This document shows positions 1 to 9,089 of a DNA stretch of 64,000 nt, piece after piece (the stretch's first letter is position 1; every line of letters begins with the position of its first letter). The notes beneath the pieces are model-generated. The model had not been told where the DNA came from. It did no database searches and was given only the letters and a program-made list of their open reading frames with translations. Source of the stretch: Kangiella sediminilitoris (GTDB lineage Bacteria; Pseudomonadota; Gammaproteobacteria; Enterobacterales; Kangiellaceae); contig NZ_CP012418.1 in the NCBI RefSeq assembly GCF_001708405.1, positions 248,001 through 312,000 on the forward strand, given 5' to 3'. Both the position numbers and the translations under genes were made by a program.

Positions 1-924
1 TATCTTGTATTTGAAGAAGGGCAGGTTGCTAGATTAGCCCTCTTTTTTGGTATAACACCGTTGGCTTTAGTTTTAATGATCATTTATTTGCCAGCATGGA
101 TAAGCTACCTGATGGCAAAAAGAGCTGTGTCTCCAGTAATTAAGTTATCGCGTAAAATGGAAACGGTCGATGGTGATCATGGTTTTGAAATAGACTTTTC
201 TGATATTGAAGAAAACGCGGACGCAGAAGTAAAAGTATTGTTGGACGCATTCAGGCAATATGCTCATAAAGTCTCAGAGTACATTGAAAGAGAGAAAAAC
301 TTTACTCGCTACGCCAGTCATGAACTGAGAACACCTCTTGCCGTCTTAAAGGGATCTTTAGCTGTATTAGACCGTCAATCATTAGAGTCCAGGCAGCAGG
401 CTGTGGTAGATAGAATGCGGCCTATGATTAAAGAAATGGAAGATTTGCTGGAAGCACTGTTGCTACTTTCACGGGAGCAGAAGCCTGAGGTATCAAAGGA
501 ACCCATTGTTTTGAATGAATTGGTTAGCCAGCAGGTAAGACAAATTCAAAAACTCAATGCACACAAACAGATTACGGTATTGACTGACTATAAGAATAGT
601 ATTGAGCGAGTATTACCCGAACGTTTATTCTGTATTTGCATTAATAATATTATCAGTAATGCCTTTAACTATACTGAAAACGGTACTATTAAAATTACCA
701 TAGAGGACAGTTCTATCATCATCGAAGACACTGGCTGTGGCATACCTTCCACAGCACTGAAGCGGATCTATGAGCCTTTTTATAGAGTCAATCGCGACAG
801 CAGTAAAGTGAAGGGTTTCGGTCTGGGGCTTTCGATTGTCTACCGAATTTGTGAGCAGATGGACTGGAAGCTGACAATCGAAAGTGTGCCGGAGGAAGGT
901 ACTAAGGTTAGTTTGGTGCTTTAG
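1..924 (+). CDS. Sensor histidine kinase, 5' end cut by the window
   Basis: The reading frame is open from base 1, so the true start and the sensor region lie upstream. The 307 visible residues begin with the end of a periplasmic segment and one membrane helix. They continue through a HAMP-like linker and a dimerization H-box (ASHELRTPL, His at about residue 107 of the fragment), then an N-box (NIISNAFNYTENG) and ATP-lid motifs (EDTGCGIP, GFGLGLSIV). It should autophosphorylate and pass phosphate to an OmpR-type regulator. The obvious partner is the regulator on the opposite strand, whose stop overlaps this one by three bases. The signal sensed is unknown. Confidence 0.93.
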   Translation, partial: YLVFEEGQVARLALFFGITPLALVLMIIYLPAWISYLMAKRAVSPVIKLSRKMETVDGDHGFEIDFSDIEENADAEVKVLLDAFRQYAHKVSEYIEREKNFTRYASHELRTPLAVLKGSLAVLDRQSLESRQQAVVDRMRPMIKEMEDLLEALLLLSREQKPEVSKEPIVLNELVSQQVRQIQKLNAHKQITVLTDYKNSIERVLPERLFCICINNIISNAFNYTENGTIKITIEDSSIIIEDTGCGIPSTALKRIYEPFYRVNRDSSKVKGFGLGLSIVYRICEQMDWKLTIESVPEEGTKVSLVL

Positions 925-1613
925 CTTTGTTCCTCGGGCGCTACTATTTTGATTCCTATACTGGGCACAGTTTCTAGTAAAGAGCAGTCAAAAGGTTTAT
1001 CAATGACTTTCCTTAGATTATAAAGGTGGCTACGTAAAACGTCGCTGTTCGGAACGATATCACCCCACAATTCCCGCTCAAGCTCTTCTCGAGTAACCAG
1101 CTCAGGAGAGCGACGCATAAGCATCTTGAGAATTTGTAACCCTGTAGGCGACAGCTTTAGCTTCTGACCAGCCCGGGTAACCTGCATGGTTTTAGGGTTT
1201 AGTTCTAAATCGTGTATTTTGAGAGGCTTACTGCTGAACTCACCTTTATGGCGCTTTATAATCGACTGCAGCCGGGCGTTAAGCTCTTCGAAGTCAAAGG
1301 GCTTAACCAGATAGTCATCGGCCCCGGTGTCAAAACCTTCCAGCTTATCTTTCAATTGATCTCTAGCAGTCAGCATGAGAATTGGGATATCAGACTCTTC
1401 TTCTTCTCTTATTTTGCGGCATATTTCATAGCCATTCAGACCCGGTAGCATGATGTCCAGAATCAAGGCATCGTAATCGTTCGATTTGGCCAGGTTCAGT
1501 CCAGAGGGACCATCGCTGGCATAATCAACAATATAACCGCACAGTTCTAAAAACTCGCCTGTGGTTGCTGCCAGCTCGGCATGATCTTCTACCAGGAGTA
1601 TGCTGTATGCCAC
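921..1613 (-). CDS. OmpR/PhoB-family response regulator
   Basis: The 230-residue protein has an N-terminal receiver domain with the acidic pair E9/D10, phosphoacceptor D53 (ILDIMLPG), T82 and K104 (VKPFDF). A winged-helix DNA-binding domain follows from about residue 130 (SPTGLQILKMLM...REELERELWG...RSHLYNLRKVID). It is a phosphorylation-controlled transcription factor. It lies tail to tail with the histidine kinase, sharing three bases at the stops, and is a likely but unproven partner. It starts 16 bases downstream of the yhbY stop on the same strand, so the two may be cotranscribed. Targets cannot be named from the sequence. Confidence 0.93.
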   Translation of the reverse strand: MAYSILLVEDHAELAATTGEFLELCGYIVDYASDGPSGLNLAKSNDYDALILDIMLPGLNGYEICRKIREEEESDIPILMLTARDQLKDKLEGFDTGADDYLVKPFDFEELNARLQSIIKRHKGEFSSKPLKIHDLELNPKTMQVTRAGQKLKLSPTGLQILKMLMRRSPELVTREELERELWGDIVPNSDVLRSHLYNLRKVIDKPFDCSLLETVPSIGIKIVAPEEQS

Positions 1614-1629
1614 AAAAAGACCTTATTCG

Positions 1630-1926
1630 TTATTTGGGTAGAACGATTTTTACATCATCTGAGCGACGGTACAAGGCTAAAATGTGCCCAATGACCTGCA
1701 CTTGATGTGCATTACATTGCTTGCAGATGGCTTCAATCATTGCCTTTTTATCATCACGCTCTTCGGTACGGATGCGTACTTTGATGAGTTCGTGGTGATT
1801 TAAGGCGTTATTGATCTCTTCGATAACGTTTTCCGTTAAGCCTTTATCACCAACCATAACAACGGGTTTTAACTTGTGTGCTTTACTGCGTAAGAATTTA
1901 ATCTGTGATTTGCTAAGTTGAGACAT
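1630..1926 (-). CDS. yhbY: CRM-domain ribosome-associated RNA-binding protein YhbY
   Basis: At 98 residues this is a single CRM (YhbY) domain of normal family length. It carries the conserved KxLRxxAHxLKPVVxVG-type N-terminus (KFLRSKAHKLKPVVMVG) and the later VRIRTEERDDKK segment. Family members bind the precursor of the 50S subunit. It is divergent from rlmE, separated by 94 bases, and this yhbY/rlmE-ftsH pairing is widely conserved in gammaproteobacteria. That context supports a role in 23S rRNA or ribosome maturation. Confidence 0.93.
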   Translation of the reverse strand: MSQLSKSQIKFLRSKAHKLKPVVMVGDKGLTENVIEEINNALNHHELIKVRIRTEERDDKKAMIEAICKQCNAHQVQVIGHILALYRRSDDVKIVLPK

Positions 1927-2020
1927 TTAATTAACTTAATAGTGAGAATTGAAGTTATTTTAACGTAAAAAAGGTACAATAGAGACCTTATTTTATTGAA
2001 TACAAGTAAATTTCTAGGTT

Positions 2021-2644
2021 ATGTCTCGCAGTAAAAGCAGCCAGCGTTGGATGAAGGAGCATTTTGACGATCCCTACGTTAAGCGATCGCAGAAAGAGGG
2101 ATATCGTTCTCGTGCGGTGTATAAGCTGGAAGAGCTGGATAAGAAGTATAAATTGATAAAGCCAGGGTGTACTATTGTGGACTTGGGGGCTGCTCCGGGG
2201 GGCTGGTCACAGTATGCCGCCTATAAGGTCGGTGATAAAGGGAAAATATTCGCTTTGGACATACTCCAAATGGATCCGCTGCCTGATGTTGACTTTATTA
2301 AGGGTGATTTTCGAGAAGAAGCAGTATTAAATCAGCTTATGAGTGCAATCGGTGAGCAGAAAGCAACCCTTGTTTTATCGGATATGGCCCCCAATATGAG
2401 TGGGATGGATGCCATTGATCAGCCAAAGGCCATGTACCTGGCTGAATTGGCACTGGAGCTGGCGAGAGATGTTTTAAGTCAGGGTGGAAGTTATGTGGTC
2501 AAGGTTTTTCAGGGAGAGGGCTTTGACGAATATATTCGAGAGTGCAGGGCAAGTTTCAGTAAAGTGATGATTAGAAAGCCAGATGCATCACGTGATAGAT
2601 CTCGTGAAGTTTACGTTATAGGCCAGGGTTTTAAAGGCTTTTAG
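2021..2644 (+). CDS. rlmE: 23S rRNA (uridine-2'-O)-methyltransferase RlmE
   Basis: The 207-residue protein matches the usual RlmE/FtsJ length of about 209. It has an SAM-binding motif ([14 protein letters not shown]) and the conserved K-D-K-E style catalytic elements (RSAVYKLEE lysine, [10 protein letters not shown] aspartate, [10 protein letters not shown] lysine, SREVYVIG glutamate). It methylates U2552 in the A-loop of 23S rRNA. A possible -10 hexamer TACAAT lies at 1975-1980. The gene is followed by ftsH 131 bases later, the conserved order in relatives. Confidence 0.97.
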   Translation: MSRSKSSQRWMKEHFDDPYVKRSQKEGYRSRAVYKLEELDKKYKLIKPGCTIVDLGAAPGGWSQYAAYKVGDKGKIFALDILQMDPLPDVDFIKGDFREEAVLNQLMSAIGEQKATLVLSDMAPNMSGMDAIDQPKAMYLAELALELARDVLSQGGSYVVKVFQGEGFDEYIRECRASFSKVMIRKPDASRDRSREVYVIGQGFKGF

Positions 2645-2697
2645 ACTGGCTAAAATAATTATGATAGATGATGTTACGTTTTGTTAAGATATTGGGC

Positions 2698-2725
2698 TTA
2701 TCAATTTCTTTAAGCGTGGCATAAT
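2698..2725 (+). promoter_or_regulatory. Possible ftsH promoter
   Basis: TTATCA at 2698-2703 and CATAAT at 2720-2725 are separated by 16 bases, about 50 bases before the ftsH start. The match to the sigma-70 consensus is moderate. I did not see a clear heat-shock sigma-32 promoter, although ftsH is heat-controlled in E. coli. Confidence 0.35.
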
Positions 2726-2743
2726 GTTGAGTCAGAATTTAAA

Positions 2744-2757
2744 GACAGCACGCTGTC
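2744..2757. repeat. Short perfect palindrome in the ftsH leader
   Basis: GACAGC and GCTGTC flank a 2-base centre just ahead of the ftsH ribosome-binding site (GAGG at 2764-2767). In RNA this could form a small hairpin. In DNA it could be an operator. It is only 14 bases and may be chance. Confidence 0.4.
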
Positions 2758-2775
2758 AAAGTTGAGGTTCTAATT

Positions 2776-4701
2776 TTGAGCGATTTAGTGAAAAATATTC
2801 TATTTTGGGTAATAGCGGCAGTAATTTTATTTGTCGTGATTGACGCTATTCAGGAAAAACAGCTCGATGATAGTAAAATTGCTTTTTCTGAGTTTGTAGA
2901 AAAGATTGAAGCACAAGAAGTTGAGGATGTTGTCATTGACCCTAACAGTGCCGTGGTGTCAGGCAGAGACTCGGGCTCAAATAGCCAGGTTAGAGCTGAA
3001 ATACCTGCGGGTGGCTCTGAGAAGCTCAACGAAATTTTATTAGATAATAAAGTAAAGTATTCAGGTAAAAAACGCGAGAGCGGCGGTTTTGGAACATTCC
3101 TACTGAGTTTCGGCCCCATCCTTCTGCTAATAGCCGTGTGGATCTATTTCATGAGACAGATGCAGGGCGGCGGTAAAGGTGGCGGAGCCTTGTCATTTGG
3201 TAAAAGTAAGGCTCGTATGCTGAGTGAAGACCAGGTAAAAACCACTTTTGCCGACGTTGCCGGTGTTGAGGAAGCAAAAGAAGAAGTTGGAGAGCTAGTA
3301 GACTTCTTGCGTGATCCTCGTAAATTTCAGCGACTGGGCGGGAAAATTCCTCGCGGTGTTCTAATGGTTGGTCCTCCCGGTACTGGTAAGACATTATTGG
3401 CAAGAGCAATCGCAGGCGAGGCGAAAGTTCCTTTCTTCACCATCTCAGGCTCTGATTTTGTAGAAATGTTTGTTGGTGTTGGTGCGTCACGTGTGCGGGA
3501 TATGTTCGAGCAGGCCAAGAAGCATGCGCCTTGCATTATCTTTATTGATGAGATTGATGCGGTAGGTCGCCATCGTGGTGCGGGCCTTGGTGGTGGTCAT
3601 GATGAGCGCGAGCAAACATTGAACCAATTATTGGTAGAAATGGATGGTTTCGAGGGTGGTGAAGGCGTCATCGTCATTGCTGCAACCAACCGACCAGATG
3701 TTCTTGACCCTGCACTTTTACGCCCTGGACGTTTTGACCGACAGGTTATTGTTGGCCTTCCAGACATTAAGGGCCGAGAGCAAATTATCAAAGTGCACAT
3801 GCGTAAAATACCGATTGACGACGATGTTGAGCCAAGCTTGATTGCGCGTGGTACACCGGGTTTCTCAGGCGCGGATTTAGCCAACCTTGTTAACGAGGCT
3901 GCACTATTTGCAGCGCGAGATAACAAGCGCACAGTGGGTATGGAGCAGTTCGAGAAAGCCAAGGATAAAATATTGATGGGAGCGGAACGTCGCTCGATGG
4001 TCATGACGGAAGAAGAGAAGCGTAACACTGCCTATCATGAGGCTGGTCACGCAATCGTAGGTATTCGAGTTCCAAGCCACGACCCTGTCTATAAGGTTAG
4101 TATCATACCGAGAGGGCGCGCTCTTGGTGTTACCATGTACTTACCGGAGCAAGACAAGTATTCACTTTCAAAAGAAGCTTTAGAAAGCCAGCTTTCATCG
4201 CTTTTTGGTGGTCGAATTGCAGAGGAGTTATTGAATGGACCCGATAAGGTAACAACAGGTGCTTCAAACGATATCGAAAGAGCAACGGATATCGCCCGCA
4301 ATATGGTTACGAAGTGGGGTCTTTCAGAAAAATTAGGGCCTTTATCTTATGCTGAAGATGAAGATGAAGTTTTCTTGGGTCGTTCAGTAACTCAGCACAA
4401 GAATATTTCTGATGATACAGCTCGTCTGATCGATGCAGAGATTAGAGAAATTATCGACCGTAATTACGAGCGGGCTAAGAAAATATTGAATGATGATATT
4501 GATAAGCTGCATGCTATGGCGGAAGCATTAATGAAGTACGAGACTATTGATGCACAGCAGATTGATGACATCATGAAGGGTGAGGATCCTCGACCACCAG
4601 CTGACTGGTCTGATAAAAATGTTAAAGCGAGCAAAGAAGGGAACAATACCTTAGAGCAGGAAGAGCCTGAGAGTGACACTCCCGAGAAAACAGAGGATTA
4701 A
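2776..4701 (+). CDS. ftsH: ATP-dependent zinc metalloprotease FtsH
   Basis: The 641-residue inner-membrane AAA+ protease has two N-terminal helices (about residues 5-23 and 107-126) around a small periplasmic domain. The AAA module has Walker A GPPGTGKT at 199-206, Walker [10 protein letters not shown] and the second region of homology. The zinc-protease site is HEAGH at 421-425. It degrades membrane proteins and regulators, including LpxC and sigma-32 in E. coli. TTG is the likely start because GAGG lies 8 bases upstream and the following residues match the family N-terminus. The C-terminal tail of about 50 residues is acidic and variable, as is usual. Confidence 0.98.
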   Translation: MSDLVKNILFWVIAAVILFVVIDAIQEKQLDDSKIAFSEFVEKIEAQEVEDVVIDPNSAVVSGRDSGSNSQVRAEIPAGGSEKLNEILLDNKVKYSGKKRESGGFGTFLLSFGPILLLIAVWIYFMRQMQGGGKGGGALSFGKSKARMLSEDQVKTTFADVAGVEEAKEEVGELVDFLRDPRKFQRLGGKIPRGVLMVGPPGTGKTLLARAIAGEAKVPFFTISGSDFVEMFVGVGASRVRDMFEQAKKHAPCIIFIDEIDAVGRHRGAGLGGGHDEREQTLNQLLVEMDGFEGGEGVIVIAATNRPDVLDPALLRPGRFDRQVIVGLPDIKGREQIIKVHMRKIPIDDDVEPSLIARGTPGFSGADLANLVNEAALFAARDNKRTVGMEQFEKAKDKILMGAERRSMVMTEEEKRNTAYHEAGHAIVGIRVPSHDPVYKVSIIPRGRALGVTMYLPEQDKYSLSKEALESQLSSLFGGRIAEELLNGPDKVTTGASNDIERATDIARNMVTKWGLSEKLGPLSYAEDEDEVFLGRSVTQHKNISDDTARLIDAEIREIIDRNYERAKKILNDDIDKLHAMAEALMKYETIDAQQIDDIMKGEDPRPPADWSDKNVKASKEGNNTLEQEEPESDTPEKTED

Positions 4702-4710
4702 ATCAAAATA

Positions 4711-4733
4711 AGGGCCCCTCGAGGCCCTTTTTT
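4711..4733 (+). terminator. Rho-independent terminator after ftsH
   Basis: A GC-rich hairpin with arms AGGGCC (4711-4716) and GGCCCT (4723-4728) is followed by a T-run at 4728-4733. It lies 10 bases after the ftsH stop and should separate ftsH from folP at least partly. Confidence 0.85.
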
Positions 4734-4753
4734 CATGGAGCCTTAACTTTTCA

Positions 4754-5572
4754 ATGAAGACATTAGAATTATTATTGTCACAAAACCGTCCTCTAGTTAT
4801 GGGGATTCTTAATACAACACCCGATTCCTTTTCTGACGGTGGCAAATTTCTAAAGCAAGGTGACGCCATAAAGCAGATTGAAAGGATGCTAAAATGTGGC
4901 GCTGACATCATTGACATTGGAGGGGAGTCAACCCGCCCTGGCGCGGCTGAAGTCCCGGAGCAGGAGGAGATTGAGCGGGTAATGCCGTTGGTTGAAGCTG
5001 CAAATAAAATGGGGGCAGTGGTCTCTGTAGACACTAGTAAAGCAAGTGTTATGAAAGAAGCCTTAGCTCAGGGTGTTGAGCTAATAAATGACGTCCGAGC
5101 GCTACAGGAAGAAGGAGCGATAGAGGTAGTTGCAAACAGCCGTGCCCATGTATGCCTGATGCATATGCAGGGAAGTCCAAGGACGATGCAACAAAATCCG
5201 ACTTATGAAGATGTTACAAACGAAGTTAAGGATATGTTAAGGCAACGAATTGCAGTATGTACTAAACACGGAATAGAGGCGAAAAGAATCATCATTGATC
5301 CGGGTTTTGGCTTCGGCAAAACGTTACAGCATAATTGCCAATTAATGCACTTACTGGATGAGTTAAAGGAACTTGAGTGTCCGATTCTTGTAGGGGTATC
5401 AAGAAAGAGGATGATAGGCGACATTCTTGATAGAGAAGTAGATGATAGAATCATTGGAAGCGTAGTAGCTGCGGCTTATGCGGCACAAAAAGGTGCAAAG
5501 ATTTTACGAGTACATGATGTTGACGAAACGGTACAAGCAATCAAAATTGTTCAAGCATTCGAAAAACAATAA
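4754..5572 (+). CDS. folP: Dihydropteroate synthase
   Basis: The 272-residue TIM-barrel enzyme condenses para-aminobenzoate with the pterin diphosphate in folate synthesis and is the sulfonamide target. Signature motifs are present near the N-terminus ([15 protein letters not shown] and [12 protein letters not shown]). Further on are INDVRAL, a pterin-site DPGFGFGKT and [10 protein letters not shown]. Length is typical. It sits in the conserved ftsH-folP-glmM order, 11 bases before glmM, so folP and glmM are probably one transcript. Confidence 0.97.
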   Translation: MKTLELLLSQNRPLVMGILNTTPDSFSDGGKFLKQGDAIKQIERMLKCGADIIDIGGESTRPGAAEVPEQEEIERVMPLVEAANKMGAVVSVDTSKASVMKEALAQGVELINDVRALQEEGAIEVVANSRAHVCLMHMQGSPRTMQQNPTYEDVTNEVKDMLRQRIAVCTKHGIEAKRIIIDPGFGFGKTLQHNCQLMHLLDELKELECPILVGVSRKRMIGDILDREVDDRIIGSVVAAAYAAQKGAKILRVHDVDETVQAIKIVQAFEKQ

Positions 5573-5583
5573 TAGGAAAGGTA

Positions 5584-6909
5584 ATGAGTGAAAGAAAATA
5601 TTTTGGAACAGATGGAATACGTGGAACGGTTGGAGAGTTTCCAATTACCCCTGAATTTGTATTAAAGCTTGGCTGGGCTTTAGGACAAGTTTTAGGTAAT
5701 AGTGGAAAAGTTGTTATTGGTAAAGATACTCGTATCTCTGGATATATGTTTGAGTCGGTTCTTGAAGCAGGTTTAACTGCGGCAGGGGTCGACAGCTTAT
5801 TAGTAGGGCCAATGCCAACACCAGCAGTTGCCTACTTAACTCGTACATTAAGAGCTGATGCAGGTATCGTCATCAGCGCTTCTCATAATCCTTATCATGA
5901 TAACGGTATTAAGTTTTTCTCTGCTGATGGTACTAAGTTCCCAGACGAAGTTGAACTGAAAATTGAAACCCTGCTTGATGAAGAGATGCAGACCCTGGAC
6001 AGTAAAAACTTAGGGAAGGCTTTTCGAATCAATGATGCCCCCGCTCGATACATTGAATTTTGTAAAGCCAGTTTTCCCAATGATTTGTCATTAAAAGGAC
6101 AGAAAGTAGTGGTAGATTGTGCACATGGAGCCACTTATCACATCGCACCATTTGTATTTAGAGAGTTAGGTGCTGATGTAATTGAGATTGGTAATAAGCC
6201 GGATGGTTTAAATATTAATCTTAATTGTGGGGCTACAGCAACAGGGAAACTTGCAGAGAAGGTTATAGCAGAGAAAGCCGATCTAGGCATTGCTTTCGAT
6301 GGAGACGGCGACCGCGTCATGATGGTAGATAGTCAGGGACGTCTGGTCAATGGCGACCAGCTCATCTGGTTACTGGCAAAGTATTTGCAAAACAATGATG
6401 AGCTTAAAGGCGGTGTTGCAGGAACGCTGATGACAAATATGGCAGTTCAAGTAGATCTTGAGAAAATGAAAGTGCCATTCATTAGAACAAACGTTGGTGA
6501 TCGCTACGTGATGCAGGCTTTAAAGAAGCATGATTGGAAATTAGGAGGCGAATCGTCTGGGCATGTAATATGTCTTGATTATAACTCCACCGGAGATGGG
6601 ATTATAGCTGCATTACAGGTATTAAAAGCAATCGATGGAATGGGTTTCAGCCTAGAGCAGTTTGTGGATGAGCATCCATTGTTCCCTCAGACACTGATTA
6701 ATGTCAGGGTAGAAAATGCTGAAAAAATTCTATCTAGCGACAAGCTTAAAAAGGTAATTGCTGAAGTCGAAAGTGACTTGTCAGATTCCGGGAGAGTTTT
6801 AATTCGGAAGTCTGGGACGGAACCATTAATACGTGTAATGGTTGAAGCTGAGGACGAAAGTAAGGCAAAAAATTTCGCAGAAAAGATTGCGAACGTTGTA
6901 AAAGCATAG
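5584..6909 (+). CDS. glmM: Phosphoglucosamine mutase
   Basis: The 441-residue enzyme converts glucosamine-6-phosphate to glucosamine-1-phosphate for peptidoglycan and LPS precursors. The active-site serine loop is ISASHNP (Ser100), the metal loop is FDGDGDR, the sugar loop GGESSGHV, and the C-terminal phosphate loop is [13 protein letters not shown] ribosome-binding site (AGGAAAGG) precedes the ATG. Length is a few residues short of the E. coli enzyme, within family range. It is normally followed by tpiA or secG in relatives; here about 9.5 kb of other genes intervenes. Confidence 0.97.
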   Translation: MSERKYFGTDGIRGTVGEFPITPEFVLKLGWALGQVLGNSGKVVIGKDTRISGYMFESVLEAGLTAAGVDSLLVGPMPTPAVAYLTRTLRADAGIVISASHNPYHDNGIKFFSADGTKFPDEVELKIETLLDEEMQTLDSKNLGKAFRINDAPARYIEFCKASFPNDLSLKGQKVVVDCAHGATYHIAPFVFRELGADVIEIGNKPDGLNINLNCGATATGKLAEKVIAEKADLGIAFDGDGDRVMMVDSQGRLVNGDQLIWLLAKYLQNNDELKGGVAGTLMTNMAVQVDLEKMKVPFIRTNVGDRYVMQALKKHDWKLGGESSGHVICLDYNSTGDGIIAALQVLKAIDGMGFSLEQFVDEHPLFPQTLINVRVENAEKILSSDKLKKVIAEVESDLSDSGRVLIRKSGTEPLIRVMVEAEDESKAKNFAEKIANVVKA

Positions 6910-6972
6910 GTATAGAAAATTGTAAAATTATACAAACTTGAGTATATTTTCATTGTAACTCATTGTTTCATG

Positions 6973-6978
6973 TATAAT
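6973..6978 (+). promoter_or_regulatory. -10 element for the OmpA-family gene
   Basis: A perfect TATAAT stands 47 bases before the ATG at 7025, in an AT-rich gap after glmM. The best -35-like match (TTGTAA at 6953-6958) is only 14 bases away, so the upstream element is uncertain. A strong promoter is expected for an abundant outer-membrane protein. Confidence 0.45.
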
Positions 6979-7024
6979 ATCATCACTCTTGAAACAAATA
7001 GGAAAAGGAAAAGAGGGTAACACT

Positions 7025-8161
7025 ATGAAGAAAAAGCTAATAGTAGCAGCATGCATGTTGGCACTAGGTTCAACGGCATTTGCAGAAGAAGGTGACGTGA
7101 AGGACCGCCATGGATTTTATGGTTATATAGGTCTGCATGATCTAGATTTGGATGTTCATAGAGATACGAGTGAAAGGATCGGTGGAGATTTTGGTCTAGG
7201 TTGGGCTTTTAATAAGAACTGGCAGATCGAAGGTTTGTACCAATATACTGATGACATGTACAACAATACTCTGGGCAGCCGCACAGATGTATTAACTTAC
7301 AGCTTAGATGTTCTTTACAACGATACGGGCTGGATTGGTAGTGCAGAAACTCATCCCTTCCTGAAAGTAGGTTATGGACAACATGATGATAAGTACGGTG
7401 TTTATCACCCAGACTTTGAAGATGAGTTCTACAAAGTTGGTTTAGGTATGCAGCATTTTGCTAATGACAACGTATTCATGCGAGTTGGTTTCGACTTTAT
7501 GGATTCAGGCGAGCGTGGCGATGATCATTATGCTTATTTCAATATTGGTTACTTTTTTGGTGAAACTGTTAGAGCAGCTGCTGCACCAAAGGTAGAAGAA
7601 ACCCCAATGGTTGAAGCCAAAGATTCTGACGGCGATGGTGTATTGGATGCAGATGATCGCTGCCCGGGCACCCCTGCAGGAGCTGCAGTTGATGCATATG
7701 GGTGCGCTCTAGACAGCGATGGCGATGGAGTAGCAGATTACAAAGATGCATGTCCTAATACTGAAGCTGGCGCACAAGTCGACGAAAAAGGTTGCAAGAT
7801 TCAGCCAAAAGAAGAAGTTGTTGTCGATATGCGTTTGAACTTCGATACAAATAAATACGCAATCAAGCCAGAGATGGTTTCTGAAATAGCTAAAGTAGCA
7901 GAGTTCCTACGTCAATATCCTGACGTGAATGCAGAAATACAGGGACACACGGATAGCGTTGGTTCTAATCAATATAACCAGGGTCTTTCTGAGCGTCGAG
8001 CAAACTCTGTTAAAGATTATTTAATCGATAACTTTGGTATTGAAGCGACTCGCTTAACAGCCGTAGGATACGGTGAAGAGCGCCCGATCGGTGATAACTC
8101 GACAGAAGAAGGTCGTGCTTTGAACCGTCGCGTTGAAGCCAGTGCTCAAGCAATGAAGTAA
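7025..8161 (+). CDS. OmpA-family outer-membrane protein with calcium-binding repeats
   Basis: The start is set at the ATG preceded by AGAGGG, giving 378 residues with a clean signal peptide (MKKKLIVAACMLALGSTAFA). An upstream in-frame TTG would disrupt it. The next 170 or so residues form an eight-strand beta-barrel type domain. Then come two acidic thrombospondin type-3-like repeats (DSDGDGVLDADDRCPGTP and DSDGDGVADYKDACPNT). A C-terminal OmpA peptidoglycan-binding domain follows (NFDTN, IQGHTDSVG, LSERRANSVKDYL, LNRRVE). It probably tethers the outer membrane to the cell wall. The architecture resembles OprF-like proteins. Confidence 0.92.
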   Translation: MKKKLIVAACMLALGSTAFAEEGDVKDRHGFYGYIGLHDLDLDVHRDTSERIGGDFGLGWAFNKNWQIEGLYQYTDDMYNNTLGSRTDVLTYSLDVLYNDTGWIGSAETHPFLKVGYGQHDDKYGVYHPDFEDEFYKVGLGMQHFANDNVFMRVGFDFMDSGERGDDHYAYFNIGYFFGETVRAAAAPKVEETPMVEAKDSDGDGVLDADDRCPGTPAGAAVDAYGCALDSDGDGVADYKDACPNTEAGAQVDEKGCKIQPKEEVVVDMRLNFDTNKYAIKPEMVSEIAKVAEFLRQYPDVNAEIQGHTDSVGSNQYNQGLSERRANSVKDYLIDNFGIEATRLTAVGYGEERPIGDNSTEEGRALNRRVEASAQAMK

Positions 8162-8182
8162 TTATTGGTTGATATCGAAATG

Positions 8183-8217
8183 AACAAAGCCCGGCGTATG
8201 CCGGGCTTTGTTTTTTT
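8183..8217 (+). terminator. Strong Rho-independent terminator after the OmpA-family gene
   Basis: Arms AACAAAGCCCGGC (8183-8195) and GCCGGGCTTTGTT (8200-8212) pair perfectly around a 4-base loop, and the T-run continues to 8217. It lies 21 bases after the stop. Confidence 0.95.
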
Positions 8218-8275
8218 AGGCAAATAAGCTACTATCAAAGTGAGCAATAATAAAATTACTTAAAAGGAGTTGCCA

Positions 8276-8671
8276 ATGCTTAAATCGGTTACAGTCCGTG
8301 ATTACATGACTTCGGCAATGATTACTTTAAAGCCAGAAACAGACGTTGTTGAAGCAGCGCAAACTATGATGGAGTACAGATTAACCGGTGCTCCTGTTCT
8401 CGATAATCACAATCGCTTAGTTGGTTTTTTATCAGAAAAAGATTGTTTACACACAGTACTGAGTGCTATATATCACGGTGATCTTGGCGACCGAGTAATG
8501 GATCGTATGAGTAAAAGCGTTAAAACTGTTCACCCTGATGACAGTATTGCTGATGTCGCAGAGCGCTACTTACAAGATAATTGTAGAATGTATCCTGTAG
8601 TAGAAAAAAGTCAGCTTGTGGGAATGATCTCCCGTCAGAGTATTCTAAAAGCTTTTCAGCACTTTTCTTAA
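8276..8671 (+). CDS. CBS-domain pair protein
   Basis: The 131-residue protein consists of two CBS motifs (VRDYMTSAMITLKPETDVVEA and the second half from about VMDRMSKSVKTVHPDDSI). It has no fused catalytic domain. Such pairs bind adenosyl ligands such as AMP or ATP and regulate a partner, which is not identifiable here. ATG at 8276 is preferred because AAAAGGAG lies 6 bases upstream; the in-frame TTG at 8270 touches that site. It is downstream of a strong terminator and so has its own promoter. Confidence 0.88.
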   Translation: MLKSVTVRDYMTSAMITLKPETDVVEAAQTMMEYRLTGAPVLDNHNRLVGFLSEKDCLHTVLSAIYHGDLGDRVMDRMSKSVKTVHPDDSIADVAERYLQDNCRMYPVVEKSQLVGMISRQSILKAFQHFS

Positions 8672-8684
8672 TTGTTACAAGAAG

Positions 8685-8711
8685 GTGGAAGAGGTTTGGT
8701 TACTCTTCCAC
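8685..8711. repeat. 9-bp inverted repeat at a convergent gene junction
   Basis: GTGGAAGAG (8685-8693) and CTCTTCCAC (8703-8711) pair perfectly around 9 bases and overlap the 3' end of nqrM. There is no T-run, so it is not a classical terminator. It may stabilise 3' ends of both convergent transcripts. Confidence 0.5.
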
Positions 8712-8924
8712 TACAGTTACATCAAGTCTGTGCTCGTTATTTCTTAGGCGGGCCCTTTTCTTGGCACAAGGCTTCTCACAGTCACAGGCCTTCTCAATTC
8801 CTAACGCGTCAAGGCCACCACAGCTGCCACTGATGCGTTTTTGCTGAAAGATATATCCTATAGCCATAATTACGATTACGGCAACAAACAGGATGAATGC
8901 GAGTATGAATGTACTACTTGTCAT
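8700..8924 (-). CDS. nqrM: Na+-NQR maturation factor NqrM (DUF539)
   Basis: This 74-residue protein has one N-terminal membrane helix (about residues 5-26) and then four cysteines in the family pattern: C35 (SGSCGGLDALG), C47, C49 and C53 (ACDCEKPC). The family is established as needed to insert the iron site between NqrD and NqrE. It follows apbE on the same strand, 165 bases away, completing the nqr-apbE-nqrM order seen in Vibrio and relatives. Confidence 0.93.
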   Translation of the reverse strand: MTSSTFILAFILFVAVIVIMAIGYIFQQKRISGSCGGLDALGIEKACDCEKPCAKKRARLRNNEHRLDVTVVEE

Positions 8925-9089
8925 ATTGAAAAGGATTAAGGACTAATTGAAAGATATTTTATCACAGCTTCAGGGATTATTTATAGGGTAAAAAGTGGAC
9001 AATTTATTGTCAGGTTAGAAAGATAGGGAGCTTAAAACGACTACAGTTTTGCGCCATGAGCTTATCCACTTTTATCCATTTTCTTTAAA

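Noticed and set aside
6989-7024. Upstream TTG start of the OmpA-family protein
   Set aside because: It would bury the signal peptide behind 12 charged residues and lies before the obvious ribosome-binding site.
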